In this document: in pieces, positions 50,530 to 59,937 of the stretch | Layout of the letters: the number at the start of each line of letters is the position of its first letter | Numbering within the stretch: position 1 is the stretch's first letter | DNA from: WQTU01 sp031548835 | Lineage (GTDB): Bacteria; Spirochaetota; Spirochaetia; CADAEX01 | Length of the DNA: 64,000 nt | Assembly: GCA_031548835.1 (NCBI GenBank) | Contig: JAVBQS010000019.1 | Coordinates: 1-64,000, forward strand | Direction: 5' to 3' | The notes under the pieces: model-generated | Told to the model about the DNA's origin: nothing | Seen by the model: only the letters and a program-made list of their open reading frames with translations | The model's database searches: none | Translations under genes and position numbers: made by a program

Positions 50530-52341
50530 ATGAGGTGTAACAAATTATTAAAAATTACAAAAAGTTTAATACCTATATTAGGTATATTATTTATATTTGG
50601 CTGCGATAGTTCTGGAGGAAGCGGAGGGCCAAAAGGCGGAGCAGCGCCGGCAGTGCCGACAGGAGTTACATTAACTGAACAGGAAAATCAGTTAATGGTA
50701 AACTGGAGCGCTTCTGAGGGAGCCGAAAAATATACAGTTTACTGCGGCACAGTAGAAAACCATGCTGTCGCAGACAAGAAACTGGAAAATATAACATTAA
50801 CAAATACATTAATTCCCGGCCTTGCCGGCGATACAACATATCATGTATGGGTACAGGCTCATAATAGCTATGGCTCAAGCAATGTAAGTACAAGAGCAAG
50901 CGGGTCTCCAAGAGGAACAGAGGGTCCTGTAATACCAGTAGTGCCTGCAGCGCCGACAGGCGTTACAGTAACAGCAGCAGATAGCCAGTTAACAGTAAGC
51001 TGGAATGCCTCACAGGGGGCAAGTTCATATAAGGTTTATTACAGTGCAGCAAATACCAAACCGGCAAATACAGATAAAACAGGAATAACAGGCACAACAG
51101 TAGTTTTAACAGGCCTTGCAAATAATACAACCTATAATGTATGGGTAGTTGCAGGAAATACCGCTGGAGACAGCGCTGCAAGCACAGTTACAAGCGGAAT
51201 GCCGAAAGCAGCAGTTACAGCGCCAGCAGCTCCAATAAATGTAACAGCAACAGCAGAAGGCTTTGGAGAACTTATACTAAACTGGAGTGCGCCTGAAGGT
51301 GCAACTATATACAAGGTTTATTCCAGTAAAACAAATACAATGCCTGCCACAGTTACTAAATCAGGAATAACAAGCACAACCTTAACCATAACAGGACTTA
51401 TAAATGATACAACCTATTATGTATGGGTAGTTGCATCAAACAGCGCAGGAGACAGCTTGCCGAGCGCAGTTGCAAGCGGAAAAACAAAATTGCCGTTGCC
51501 TGAAGCGCCTCTAGATGTAACAGTAACAACAGCAGGCAATGGAGCTTTTAAGGTAAAGTGGAGCGCTTCACAGGGAGCAAGTTCATATAAGATTTATTAT
51601 AATACATCAGATAGCATGCCGGCTGAGGCAAATAAGACAGGAATAACAGGAACAGCAGAAACCATAACAGGACTTGCCAATGACACAACCTATTATATAT
51701 GGGTAAAAGCTGCTAACAGCGCCGGAGAAAGCATTGCAAGTAATGTTGCAAGTAAAAAAACAATATTACCAGCGCCGGCAGTACCTGCAGGAGTTACAGT
51801 TACAGAAGCAGATAGACAATTAACAATAAATTGGAATGATGTTCCAGGAGCAGAATTTTATATTGTTTATTGGAATACTGAAGATAATTATGAATCTGCA
51901 AATATTTTTCATACAATAACAACAGACAGTGATGGTTTTTTATATACAGAAGTTTTAGTTGATGGACTTATTAATGGCGCTACCTATTATTTCTGGATAG
52001 CTGCAGGCAACAGCGCTGATTCAAGTGAAGTAAGTACAGTTGTGAGCGGAATTCCAAATCTATTATATGGACCTATTACAGCTCCCACAGATATAACAGT
52101 ATTTGTAAAGAAAAAAAATATGACAGTATCTTTTAGTGCAGTACCGGGCGCTGTATTATACGTAGTTTATCGTACTACATCTCCTACTCCTCCAAATATT
52201 GAATCTAAGTCAGGAGCTAATACAAAGATAAAAGTACAAAATAGTGTATCTGGAACAACATATTATATATGGGTTAAAGCAGTTAGCAGTAGTGGCGACT
52301 ATAGTGATTTTAGCGAAATGATAACTTTTACAATGCCTTAA
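50530..52341 (+). CDS. Fibronectin type III repeat lipoprotein
   Basis: A 603-residue exported protein. The start is ATG 50530 (good GAGGAG site); a Met five codons earlier is less likely. A lipoprotein signal ends in ILFIFGC, followed by a Gly/Ser linker. Six FnIII domains of about 90 residues follow, each with the pattern W-(S/N)-A-S-x-G-A, Y-K-(V/I)-Y-Y and T-Y-Y-V-W-V-x-A-x-N-S-A-G. Domains 2 and 4 are very similar even in DNA, showing recent internal duplication. It is probably a surface adhesion or matrix-binding protein. Confidence 0.85.
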   Translation: MRCNKLLKITKSLIPILGILFIFGCDSSGGSGGPKGGAAPAVPTGVTLTEQENQLMVNWSASEGAEKYTVYCGTVENHAVADKKLENITLTNTLIPGLAGDTTYHVWVQAHNSYGSSNVSTRASGSPRGTEGPVIPVVPAAPTGVTVTAADSQLTVSWNASQGASSYKVYYSAANTKPANTDKTGITGTTVVLTGLANNTTYNVWVVAGNTAGDSAASTVTSGMPKAAVTAPAAPINVTATAEGFGELILNWSAPEGATIYKVYSSKTNTMPATVTKSGITSTTLTITGLINDTTYYVWVVASNSAGDSLPSAVASGKTKLPLPEAPLDVTVTTAGNGAFKVKWSASQGASSYKIYYNTSDSMPAEANKTGITGTAETITGLANDTTYYIWVKAANSAGESIASNVASKKTILPAPAVPAGVTVTEADRQLTINWNDVPGAEFYIVYWNTEDNYESANIFHTITTDSDGFLYTEVLVDGLINGATYYFWIAAGNSADSSEVSTVVSGIPNLLYGPITAPTDITVFVKKKNMTVSFSAVPGAVLYVVYRTTSPTPPNIESKSGANTKIKVQNSVSGTTYYIWVKAVSSSGDYSDFSEMITFTMP

Positions 52342-52381
52342 AATCAATTTTGATTGATTATTTTGGAATAAACTAAAAAGA

Positions 52382-52424
52382 ATATATTCATCAAATATCA
52401 TTACATGGTATTTGATGAATATAT
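52382..52424 (-). terminator. Strong hairpin between convergent genes
   Basis: A perfect 16-bp stem (52382-52397 with 52409-52424), 11-nt loop. On the minus strand it is followed by CTTTTTAGTTT, so it suits termination of the gene at 52584. On the plus strand it is followed by A-rich sequence and may serve only as a 3'-end hairpin for the FnIII gene. Confidence 0.6.
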
Positions 52425-52583
52425 AAAAACAAAAAGTTCTGGATACAGCAATATGTTTTCTATTTGATCTGCTATATATAAAATCACAATTTAATAAATA
52501 TCAGTTTTATTAAAATATTTTTCCCTAAATTATGAAAAATAGGTTTTTTACTATTATTCAACGCAAAACTAAAAATTCTATAA

Positions 52584-54239
52584 TCAATAACCGTCAGACA
52601 TAGCAATATTCATATCTTTCTTATAAAGTTCGTTATATACAAAGCCCCTGTTTCTAAGCCTGTCTTTAATTTCCTGCGGAAATGGAATATTGCGCCAAAA
52701 AATACCTCTTATATCTTTATCAAGTTTCTGCATTCCATCAGACTCTTTTGTTATCCAGAGATAGTAGTTATTTATAAAAGATTCTTTTACATCACCGCGC
52801 ATTTTCTGGTCTGTAAACCACTGATAATACCTGCCGGTAAGACCTTCTTCCATCCAGTAATATGAAGCTGTTTCTTTGGCAACCTGCCACCTGAGATCGC
52901 CCATTGCATAAATTATTGCTATTTTTAGGTCTTTCGGATAAATGGGAATAGCTATTCTTCCTCTTCCTGTTGCTCTGTTGAATTTTTCATAAGGCTCCCA
53001 GCATACTCCAAACTCTCCATAACTGGGAATCAATATAGTGTATGGAACAATTCTGTTTGTCTGGCGCTTAAATGTTCTTTTAAAAAGCCCTGGATCTATT
53101 TTTTCAATCTCTGACATTATTGTTATTACATTTTCACGTGTTGCAATATCTTTTATATTTGCTCTCATATATTGCTGCATCAGAATTGGAAAATGGTTTC
53201 CTTTTCGTCCGACACTCATCTTTGCCATCTGTTTTACTGTCATAAACTCTTCTACTATGACCTGCGAATCAACACCTTCGTCAGCGCCTTCTTCTTTTGC
53301 TTTTTGTTCAAGTTCTTTTACTTTTTCCACAGCAGTTTCCATATTTTCAATAGCAAAAGCGAGGTCTTTATCATATTGAAGAAGTTTTTTGGAAAGCTCC
53401 TGTATTTCACTTATGAAATTTCTCTGTTCAGTAGAATATGGGCCTGCTATATTTCCATATTTTCCAATTAGCTCATGTTTTTTTAAAGCAGTTGCTTTTT
53501 CTATAATCAGGCTTTCCATCTCTTGAATAGCAGCAGTCTTATTTTTCATAAGAACAAAAATTGCCTCTTTATGGCCGCGTTCCCGTTCAAGAGCGCTATT
53601 TACTTTTCTTGCCTGTTTCCCCTTACCTTTCTTTGTTTCATCAACAATTGACGGATTTATCTCTCCTGATGCTATTTTTGCAAGCCATTCATCTACATAG
53701 AATACAGGTTCGCCTGTATCATTCTCTTCTATTACTTTTGAGAGAACAAGACGCTGATCTTTATTTATAAGTGTTGGCAACAACACGCCGAACCGCAAAA
53801 GCATTTTTTTAGGTATGGGAATTGTTCTACCGCTTTTTGCAGAAATTGATGATGCAAGCTCCCAATAAGCTACTATAAGCCTTTCCCTGTATGTTATTTT
53901 AGCTTTAGGATCTTCTGCTTTTAAAAAATCAGAGAGCAGGGAATGTACTTTTTGTGATATTTCACCCTCTCCAGAAAGAGCAATTTTATAATAATCTTTA
54001 TCATTAAAATAAGGTTTGGGAGCCTGTTCAAATTTGGTAATTTCTGTAAATTTACCTTTAATCTCAAGTCCGTCGCCCTGTACAACATCCTCTTCTTCAG
54101 GAGCCTCTTCTGCAAAAAGATCAAAAAAATCAGGATTATCTGACGGCTTATTATCTTCAAGCCCGATAAGATCTGCAATTTCAGGATCCAGGTCATGAGA
54201 ACTATTATTTGATTTACCTTTACTTTTTAAATCGCTCAT
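52584..54239 (-). CDS. Large conserved spirochaete-type protein of unknown function
   Basis: A 551-residue cytoplasmic protein without membrane helices. The first 90 residues are acidic and low-complexity (DLFAEEAPEEEDVVQ). A helical middle follows (LLSDFLKAEDPKAKITYRERLIVAYWELAS), then a coiled coil (about 265-320, NFISEIQELSKKLLQYDKDLAFAIENMETAVEKVKELEQKAKEEG) and a conserved C-terminal region with many Trp and Tyr residues (YGEFGVCWEPYEKFNRATGRGRIAIPIYPKDLKIAIIYAMGDLRWQVAKE). I do not recognise a catalytic motif. A tRNA gene lies directly upstream on the same strand. Confidence 0.75.
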   Translation of the reverse strand: MSDLKSKGKSNNSSHDLDPEIADLIGLEDNKPSDNPDFFDLFAEEAPEEEDVVQGDGLEIKGKFTEITKFEQAPKPYFNDKDYYKIALSGEGEISQKVHSLLSDFLKAEDPKAKITYRERLIVAYWELASSISAKSGRTIPIPKKMLLRFGVLLPTLINKDQRLVLSKVIEENDTGEPVFYVDEWLAKIASGEINPSIVDETKKGKGKQARKVNSALERERGHKEAIFVLMKNKTAAIQEMESLIIEKATALKKHELIGKYGNIAGPYSTEQRNFISEIQELSKKLLQYDKDLAFAIENMETAVEKVKELEQKAKEEGADEGVDSQVIVEEFMTVKQMAKMSVGRKGNHFPILMQQYMRANIKDIATRENVITIMSEIEKIDPGLFKRTFKRQTNRIVPYTILIPSYGEFGVCWEPYEKFNRATGRGRIAIPIYPKDLKIAIIYAMGDLRWQVAKETASYYWMEEGLTGRYYQWFTDQKMRGDVKESFINNYYLWITKESDGMQKLDKDIRGIFWRNIPFPQEIKDRLRNRGFVYNELYKKDMNIAMSDGY

Positions 54240-54251
54240 TTTAGCTTATTG

Positions 54252-54325
54252 TGGAGGTGGTGGGAATTGAACCCGCGGCCTCGTGAATGCCATTCACGCG
54301 CTCTAGCCAACTGAGCTACACCCCC
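54252..54325 (-). tRNA. tRNA-Ala (anticodon GGC)
   Basis: The minus strand folds into a 74-nt tRNA: acceptor stem GGGGGTG/CACCTCC (one G-T pair), D arm GCTC-AGTTGGCTA-GAGC, anticodon stem CGTGA/TCACG with loop ATGGCAT (anticodon GGC, reading GCC/GCU Ala codons), T arm GCGGG-TTCAATT-CCCAC and A73. The T stem has one C-A mismatch (positions 50/64). CCA is not encoded. Confidence 0.95.
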
Positions 54326-54575
54326 GTTTTTCCCTTTTATTTATGATAATATATTGTATACTATAATAGAATTATTTTATTCACAATATAGCATATTTTT
54401 TTAAACCAGCAAACTGGTTATCATTTCCTGATTATTTTAACAAATTATACTATTTGAAATTATAATATATTTTAGTTATAATATATATAAGTATAAATTT
54501 TTTATGAAACTTATTGATATAGACAATCTTAATTTATTGAAATCTTTTACTTAATTATCTATTGTATAAAAAATT

Positions 54576-55367
54576 ATGATAACGATTAAGCCGCTTATTA
54601 AATATGTAAAAAAAGCAGGAAAAAAAGCTGCTAGAGAGCAGTTCAAAGTAAAAAGAAATTTTAAAAGTGACGGTTCTGTCGTTACATATGTAGATAAAGA
54701 GTTAAATGAATATCTTTCAAAAGTTATCTCTTCTCTTTATCCAGATGCAAATCTTATTACAGAAGAGTCTGAAGGAGAGTTTGATAGCAATAAAGAATAC
54801 TGTTTTGCTGTTGATCCAATAGATGGGACAGATTCTTTTAGCCAGTCAATGCCTGGCTGGTGTGTTGCCGTAGGTTTGCTTAGAAAAGGCGAGCCTGTTG
54901 CAGGTATTGTATATGCTCCTTTATGGGGAGGAAAAGATGGAACATTTATCTATACAGATATTGACGGCCCTGTTTTTATAAATGGAGAAAAATTATCTGC
55001 AGATAAAATGAAAAATTTGCCGGATCTTGATAAAATTCAGCTTGCTGTTGCATCAAAAATTCATCATTATTTTAATTTTTCCTCTTTTAGGGGAAAAATA
55101 AGAGTGACAGGATCTGCTGTAATTAACATTATATCGCCTGTTATTCATAGCGTTATGGGCGGTGCAATTATACCTCAATGCAGCATATGGGATATTGCAG
55201 CTCCGCATGCTATTGTAAAAAAGGCAGGACTTGAATTTTCTTATATTGATGGTTCTAATGTGGATTATAGTAAACTCTATGACCGGTCGATAATAAAGAA
55301 TGTAGTTATCTGCGGTTATAATAATGTTTGTGATATGATAAAAAATAGCTTTGAAAAGATAAGTTGA
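54576..55367 (+). CDS. Inositol-monophosphatase-family phosphatase
   Basis: A 263-residue Mg2+-dependent phosphatase. Family motifs are ITEESEG (Glu ligand), FAVDPIDGTDSFSQSMPGWCVAVGLL (DPIDGT) and CSIWDIAAPHAIVKKAGLEF (WDxAA). These families include inositol phosphatase, histidinol phosphatase (HisN) and CysQ-like 3'-phosphoadenosine phosphatases, which cannot be told apart by eye. No his or sulfate genes are adjacent. Confidence 0.9.
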   Translation: MITIKPLIKYVKKAGKKAAREQFKVKRNFKSDGSVVTYVDKELNEYLSKVISSLYPDANLITEESEGEFDSNKEYCFAVDPIDGTDSFSQSMPGWCVAVGLLRKGEPVAGIVYAPLWGGKDGTFIYTDIDGPVFINGEKLSADKMKNLPDLDKIQLAVASKIHHYFNFSSFRGKIRVTGSAVINIISPVIHSVMGGAIIPQCSIWDIAAPHAIVKKAGLEFSYIDGSNVDYSKLYDRSIIKNVVICGYNNVCDMIKNSFEKIS

Positions 55368-55389
55368 GAAAAATAACGCTGCGGAGGAT

Positions 55390-55416
55390 ATTATCTAAAA
55401 GATAATTTTTAATTTT
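55390..55416 (+). terminator. Candidate terminator after the phosphatase gene
   Basis: A 7-bp stem ATTATCT (55390-55396) with AGATAAT (55400-55406), followed by TTTTAATTTT. The stem is A/T-rich, so the strength is uncertain. Confidence 0.5.
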
Positions 55417-55454
55417 AAAAGTTTTAAATTGCTTTATGGAGAATTTTATATTTA

Positions 55455-57356
55455 ATGCATAATATTTTATATATAAGTAAAAATATTGATTTGCCTCTTT
55501 CTATTAAAGAAGCTTATAAAGATGATATAGTTTTTGCCGCTGAATTTTCGCCTGCCATAGCAAGCTATTCCGGAATTATTATTGGAAGTGATGAAATTAA
55601 TAACAAAAATACTGAAAGAATAAAAAGCAGCAATTATCCGATTATTATATGGCCTGGCGCTGATAAAAAAAGAAACAGCAAAAATTTTGAAAAAGATGGG
55701 AAAAATCTGAATATCTATTTTTCCTTTAAATCTGTGCCTGCCAAAAATATTTTTTCACAGGTTATAAAAAACTATGTTGATGTTTTAACAGAAAAGAAAA
55801 ATAAACAGCTGTTTGAAGACAGATTTTCAAGTCAGGAAAAACTTAATCAGGAACTTCTAAATATTGGCGTTGCTCTTTCTGCAGAGCGGAATAATTCAAA
55901 ACTGCTTAATTATATTATGGTTAAAGCTTGTGAAATAACCAAAGCAGATGCAGGAAGCCTTTACCTGCTGGATGTGGATAAAGCGACCGGCCAATCATCA
56001 ATGATTTTTAAAATATCGCATAATGATTCAAACAAAACTGATTTTACAGAATTCAGAATGCCTCTTTTAAAAAAATCTATAGCAGGCTATGTAGCTATAA
56101 CAGGAAAAGCATTAAAACTTGATGATGCATACTCAATTCCCAAAGATGCAGAGTATGGATTTAATAAAAGCTATGATGAAAGCACAGGCTACAGGACAAA
56201 AAGCATGCTTACAGTTCCTATGAAAAACCATAAAGATAAAATCATAGGAGTAATTCAGCTTATAAATAAGAAAAAAGAACGCACAATTATACTTTCAGAC
56301 CATCAGGCTGTTGAAGAAGGTGTAATTCCATTCAATAAACTGGATGAAGAAATTATATTATCGCTTTCTTCGCTTGCTGCAGTAAGCCTTGATAATAACC
56401 TTCTGTATAATGAAATACAGGAACTTTTTGAATGTTTAGTATCAGCTTCTGCAAAAGCAATTGAACAGAGAGATCCTGCAACAAGCGGCCACTCAGCAAG
56501 AGTTGCCCAGTATACTGTTGCTCTTGCTGAAGCTGTAGCTCTGGAAAAAGAGCGTTTTAATGGTGTTACTTTTTCAGAAGAACATCTTAAAGGACTTAAA
56601 TTTGCAAGCCTGCTGCATGATTTTGGAAAAGTAGGCGTAAGGGAAAATGTTCTTGTAAAAGCAAAAAAACTTTATCCTGGAATGCTTGAACAGATACTTT
56701 TAAGGCTTGATAATATTGTCAGCAATATAAAGCTAAAAACACTTGAAACAAAATTTGCACTTGATCCTGAAGATGCTTCATATAATAAAGAGATAAAAGA
56801 ACTTGATTCCCGCGAATCAGCTGAAATTGCAAAAATTGATAAATACAGGGATGCTATTATAAAAGCAAATGAACCTACTGTTCTTGATTCTGCGCCTGAA
56901 CATATTCTGGCTGAAATAAAAAATGATAAGAAAAACAATATTCTTTCCAATACAGAACTTGAATATCTAAGTGTTAAAAAAGGTTCTCTTACAAAAAAAG
57001 AACGGGAAGAAATTATGCTTCATGCATCCCATACATATGATTTTTTAAAAAATATTCCATGGCCTGAAAGTATGGAGTGGATTCCTGAAGTTGCAAGATG
57101 GCACCATGAATCAATCGATGGCAGCGGCTATCCTGACGGCAAAAAAATGGGAGAACTGCCTCTTGATTCAAGGCTTATGGCTGTAGCAGATGTATTTGAT
57201 GCATTAACATCAAGCGACCGTCCATATAAAAAATCAATCACTCCTGAAGAAGCTCTAAAAATACTAAAAGAAGAGGCTAAAAGAGGCAAGCTTGACAGCA
57301 ATGTGGTAGATATCTTTATTAAAAGAGAAGTCTATAAAGTTGCGGGGCTTAACTAA
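55455..57356 (+). CDS. GAF and HD-GYP domain protein (cyclic-di-GMP phosphodiesterase-like)
   Basis: A 633-residue cytoplasmic protein. Residues 1-115 have a divergent receiver-like fold. A GAF domain follows (about 125-310; LNYIMVKACEITKADAGSLYLLD... LTVPMKNHKDKIIGVIQLINKK), then an HD-GYP domain (about 325-625) with HSARVAQYTVALAEAVA, LLHDFGKVGVRE (about 386) and WHHESIDGSGYPDG (about 550). About 110 residues are inserted between the HD and GYP motifs. All metal-binding His/Asp residues and GYP are kept, so cyclic-di-GMP hydrolysis is likely. Confidence 0.9.
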   Translation: MHNILYISKNIDLPLSIKEAYKDDIVFAAEFSPAIASYSGIIIGSDEINNKNTERIKSSNYPIIIWPGADKKRNSKNFEKDGKNLNIYFSFKSVPAKNIFSQVIKNYVDVLTEKKNKQLFEDRFSSQEKLNQELLNIGVALSAERNNSKLLNYIMVKACEITKADAGSLYLLDVDKATGQSSMIFKISHNDSNKTDFTEFRMPLLKKSIAGYVAITGKALKLDDAYSIPKDAEYGFNKSYDESTGYRTKSMLTVPMKNHKDKIIGVIQLINKKKERTIILSDHQAVEEGVIPFNKLDEEIILSLSSLAAVSLDNNLLYNEIQELFECLVSASAKAIEQRDPATSGHSARVAQYTVALAEAVALEKERFNGVTFSEEHLKGLKFASLLHDFGKVGVRENVLVKAKKLYPGMLEQILLRLDNIVSNIKLKTLETKFALDPEDASYNKEIKELDSRESAEIAKIDKYRDAIIKANEPTVLDSAPEHILAEIKNDKKNNILSNTELEYLSVKKGSLTKKEREEIMLHASHTYDFLKNIPWPESMEWIPEVARWHHESIDGSGYPDGKKMGELPLDSRLMAVADVFDALTSSDRPYKKSITPEEALKILKEEAKRGKLDSNVVDIFIKREVYKVAGLN

Positions 57357-57383
57357 AAGTTACAATAAATTACTATATAAAAA

Positions 57384-58376
57384 TTACCATTTTATATAGT
57401 TGCCGCCATATGTAAGCCCGCCGCCAAAACCAACAGTAAGTATATTATCGCCGCGCTGTATAAGTTTTTTATCCACAACTTCTGTTAATGCTATAGGTAT
57501 TGTTGCAGCAGAAGTATTTGCGAAATTTTCAATATTTAAATAAAATTTTTCAAGCGGAATTGAAACTCTTTTTGCAGCTGCTTCCACTATTCTTATATTT
57601 GCCTGATGCGGAATAATATATTTTACTGAATCAATGGTAAGATTATTATTCTCCATTAATTTAAAAATAGTATCTGTCACAGCTTTTACTGCAAAATTAT
57701 AAACCTGCCTGCCGTTCATATATAAAAAAAGCTCTTTTGGGTCTGTAACTCCCGGAATAAAAAGATGTGCTGTGCCTCCTGCCGGCCTTTTAAGAGCGTC
57801 AGCTCCGCTTCCATCCATTCTTAAAAAAGAGGATACTATTTCACTTTTTGATTCTTTATCTCCATTTCCTGTTATTAAAGCAGCTCCTGCTCCGTCTCCA
57901 AAAAGAACTGCTGTATTTCTGTCTGATAAATCCATGATCCGGGAAAGCACCTCGGAACCTATAACAATAATATTTTTATAATTGCCTGATCTTATAAAAT
58001 TGGCAGCTGTTTCTACTCCATAGATAAATCCTGTGCAGGCAGCACCAAGATCATATCCCCCTGCATTTTTTGCTCCAAGTTTATCCTGCACAAGACATGC
58101 TGTTGCAGGAAAACCAAGATAATCAGCGCTGCTTGTGCATACAATAATAAGATCTATCTCTTCTGCTGTAACTCCTGCCTTTTCCATTGCAATTTTGGCA
58201 GCTTTTGTTGCTAAATCAGAATTATTTTCATTTTCGCCTGCAAAATATCTTTTTTTAATACCTGTGTGGGAGACAATCCATTCATCAGAAGTATCCATTA
58301 TTTTTGAAAGATCATTATTTGTCATAACTTTTTCAGGCACATAGTACCCAATAGATTTTATATAAGGTTTAATCAT
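57384..58376 (-). CDS. fabH: Beta-ketoacyl-ACP synthase III
   Basis: A 330-residue FabH. The catalytic triad is present: Cys in DLGAACTGFIYGVE (about 114), His in IIPHQANIRIVEAAAKR (about 254) and Asn in NIENFANTSAATIPIAL (about 284). It starts fatty-acid synthesis by joining acetyl- (or branched) CoA with malonyl-ACP. No other fab genes are nearby. Convergent with the HD-GYP gene, 27 bp apart. Confidence 0.96.
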   Translation of the reverse strand: MIKPYIKSIGYYVPEKVMTNNDLSKIMDTSDEWIVSHTGIKKRYFAGENENNSDLATKAAKIAMEKAGVTAEEIDLIIVCTSSADYLGFPATACLVQDKLGAKNAGGYDLGAACTGFIYGVETAANFIRSGNYKNIIVIGSEVLSRIMDLSDRNTAVLFGDGAGAALITGNGDKESKSEIVSSFLRMDGSGADALKRPAGGTAHLFIPGVTDPKELFLYMNGRQVYNFAVKAVTDTIFKLMENNNLTIDSVKYIIPHQANIRIVEAAAKRVSIPLEKFYLNIENFANTSAATIPIALTEVVDKKLIQRGDNILTVGFGGGLTYGGNYIKW

Positions 58377-58537
58377 ATTTCCCTCCCGTAAAAATAATAA
58401 TCTATGGAACTATAATTTATATATCATAAAACCGATAATTGTATAAATTTAAGTCAATAAACTAAAAAATGTATATATTTTAGATGATAAGGTCAATATT
58501 GCTTGCTTGTAAATAATATAAAAGGTATGGATTAAGT

Positions 58538-59854
58538 ATGGGTTATATTGGAATAGTAAATTCAGAAGAAGAAATAGGCAATAACATAGTAAATTTGCTT
58601 AAAAAAGATGGGATAACTAACTATAAGATATTAACAAATGAGGAAGAAATTGTTGAATTTATTAGCTTTGAACTTCCTGAGCTTGTAATAATCAATTTTA
58701 GCGATTCAAGTTTAAATATAGATTCAATTATGGAAAGAATAAGCCATGATATATGGGTAAATAATTTTGGAATTATTGGATTATATAACCAGGAACAGAC
58801 AACAGAAGATGCAATTATGAAAAAATATCTGGAATTTAATGTCCTGACATTGCTTGATAATATTATATTTAAGGTAGTATTAACAAAATGCGTAAAAATA
58901 ATTCTGGAAAATAAGCAGCTTTTATTTAATAGAGATCTTTCAGAAAAGCTTTTTGATAGAGATGTGGGGTCTTTTGCAATAGGAAATGATCCTTTTACAG
59001 TTTCAATATATGCAGGCCTTGCTTCATCAATGCTTATGCAAAGAGGCCTTATAAAACCTGAATCAAGAATGCATCTTCAGCTTATTCTTGCCGAGTTGAT
59101 TATAAATGCTATTGAACATGGTAATTGCGGAATAACTTATGATGAAAAAACAGAATTTCTGGAATCTGGCGGAAATATTATAGATCTTATATCTCAGAAA
59201 TGTTCAGATCCGGGTATAGGGAATAAAAAAGTTTTGCTGGAGTGGGAAATAACACGCGACAGAAGTAAATTTGTTATAAAAGATGAAGGAAACGGATTTG
59301 ATATATTTAAGCTTAAAAATAAGATAGAAAAAGAGGGAGCTTATGCGCTTCATGGAAGAGGCATAAGAATGGCCAGTCTTTTTGCAGAAAGGCTTGCTTA
59401 TAACAGAAAGGGAAATGCTGTGCTTGTACAGATAAGGCATGATAAAGATATAGCCCCCAAAGCGCCTCAAAGCCTTTCCAAAGAAGAGATAATTGATGTT
59501 AAAAAAGGAGATATAGTTTGCAGGGAAGGGGAATTCGGCGATTCTCTTTATTATATTTCTTCAGGAAAATATAGTGTATGGCATGCAAATAAAAGAGTTG
59601 GAGAACTTGACCCTTCAGATATTTTTATGGGAGAGATGGCATTTTTTCTTAATAATGAAAGAAGCGCAACTGTAATTGCTGAAACCAGCGGAAGAATAAT
59701 AAAAATACCAAGAAAAAATTTTATTCAAATAATTAAAGAATATCCTCAATACGGCCTTTTTCTTGCCAAACTACTATCTGTTAAACTTGTGCGGGCAAAT
59801 AGCAGTAATGCAGAACTTCAGACTAATCTTGCCCATATGAAACCAACTGTATGA
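58538..59854 (+). CDS. Receiver-like, HATPase and cyclic-nucleotide-binding domain protein
   Basis: A 438-residue three-domain regulator. Residues 1-125 look like a receiver domain but lack a clear phospho-Asp (PELVIINFSDSSLN). Residues about 150-310 are a serine/anti-sigma-kinase type HATPase (N-box LILAELIINAIEHGN at about 184, FVIKDEGNGFD at about 247, HGRGIRMASLFAERLAYN). Residues about 322-435 form a cAMP-binding fold (VKKGDIVCREGEFGDSLYYISSGKYSVW..GEMAFFLNNERSATVIAETSGRIIKIPRKNF). It could phosphorylate a partner under control of a nucleotide. Confidence 0.85.
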   Translation: MGYIGIVNSEEEIGNNIVNLLKKDGITNYKILTNEEEIVEFISFELPELVIINFSDSSLNIDSIMERISHDIWVNNFGIIGLYNQEQTTEDAIMKKYLEFNVLTLLDNIIFKVVLTKCVKIILENKQLLFNRDLSEKLFDRDVGSFAIGNDPFTVSIYAGLASSMLMQRGLIKPESRMHLQLILAELIINAIEHGNCGITYDEKTEFLESGGNIIDLISQKCSDPGIGNKKVLLEWEITRDRSKFVIKDEGNGFDIFKLKNKIEKEGAYALHGRGIRMASLFAERLAYNRKGNAVLVQIRHDKDIAPKAPQSLSKEEIIDVKKGDIVCREGEFGDSLYYISSGKYSVWHANKRVGELDPSDIFMGEMAFFLNNERSATVIAETSGRIIKIPRKNFIQIIKEYPQYGLFLAKLLSVKLVRANSSNAELQTNLAHMKPTV

Positions 59855-59937
59855 TTATTTGTTTATACTTTATAGATTAATAGAATTGTTGAATTTTACC
59901 TTTAGTTTACTTATATTTAGAAATGTGATAGGTTTTA

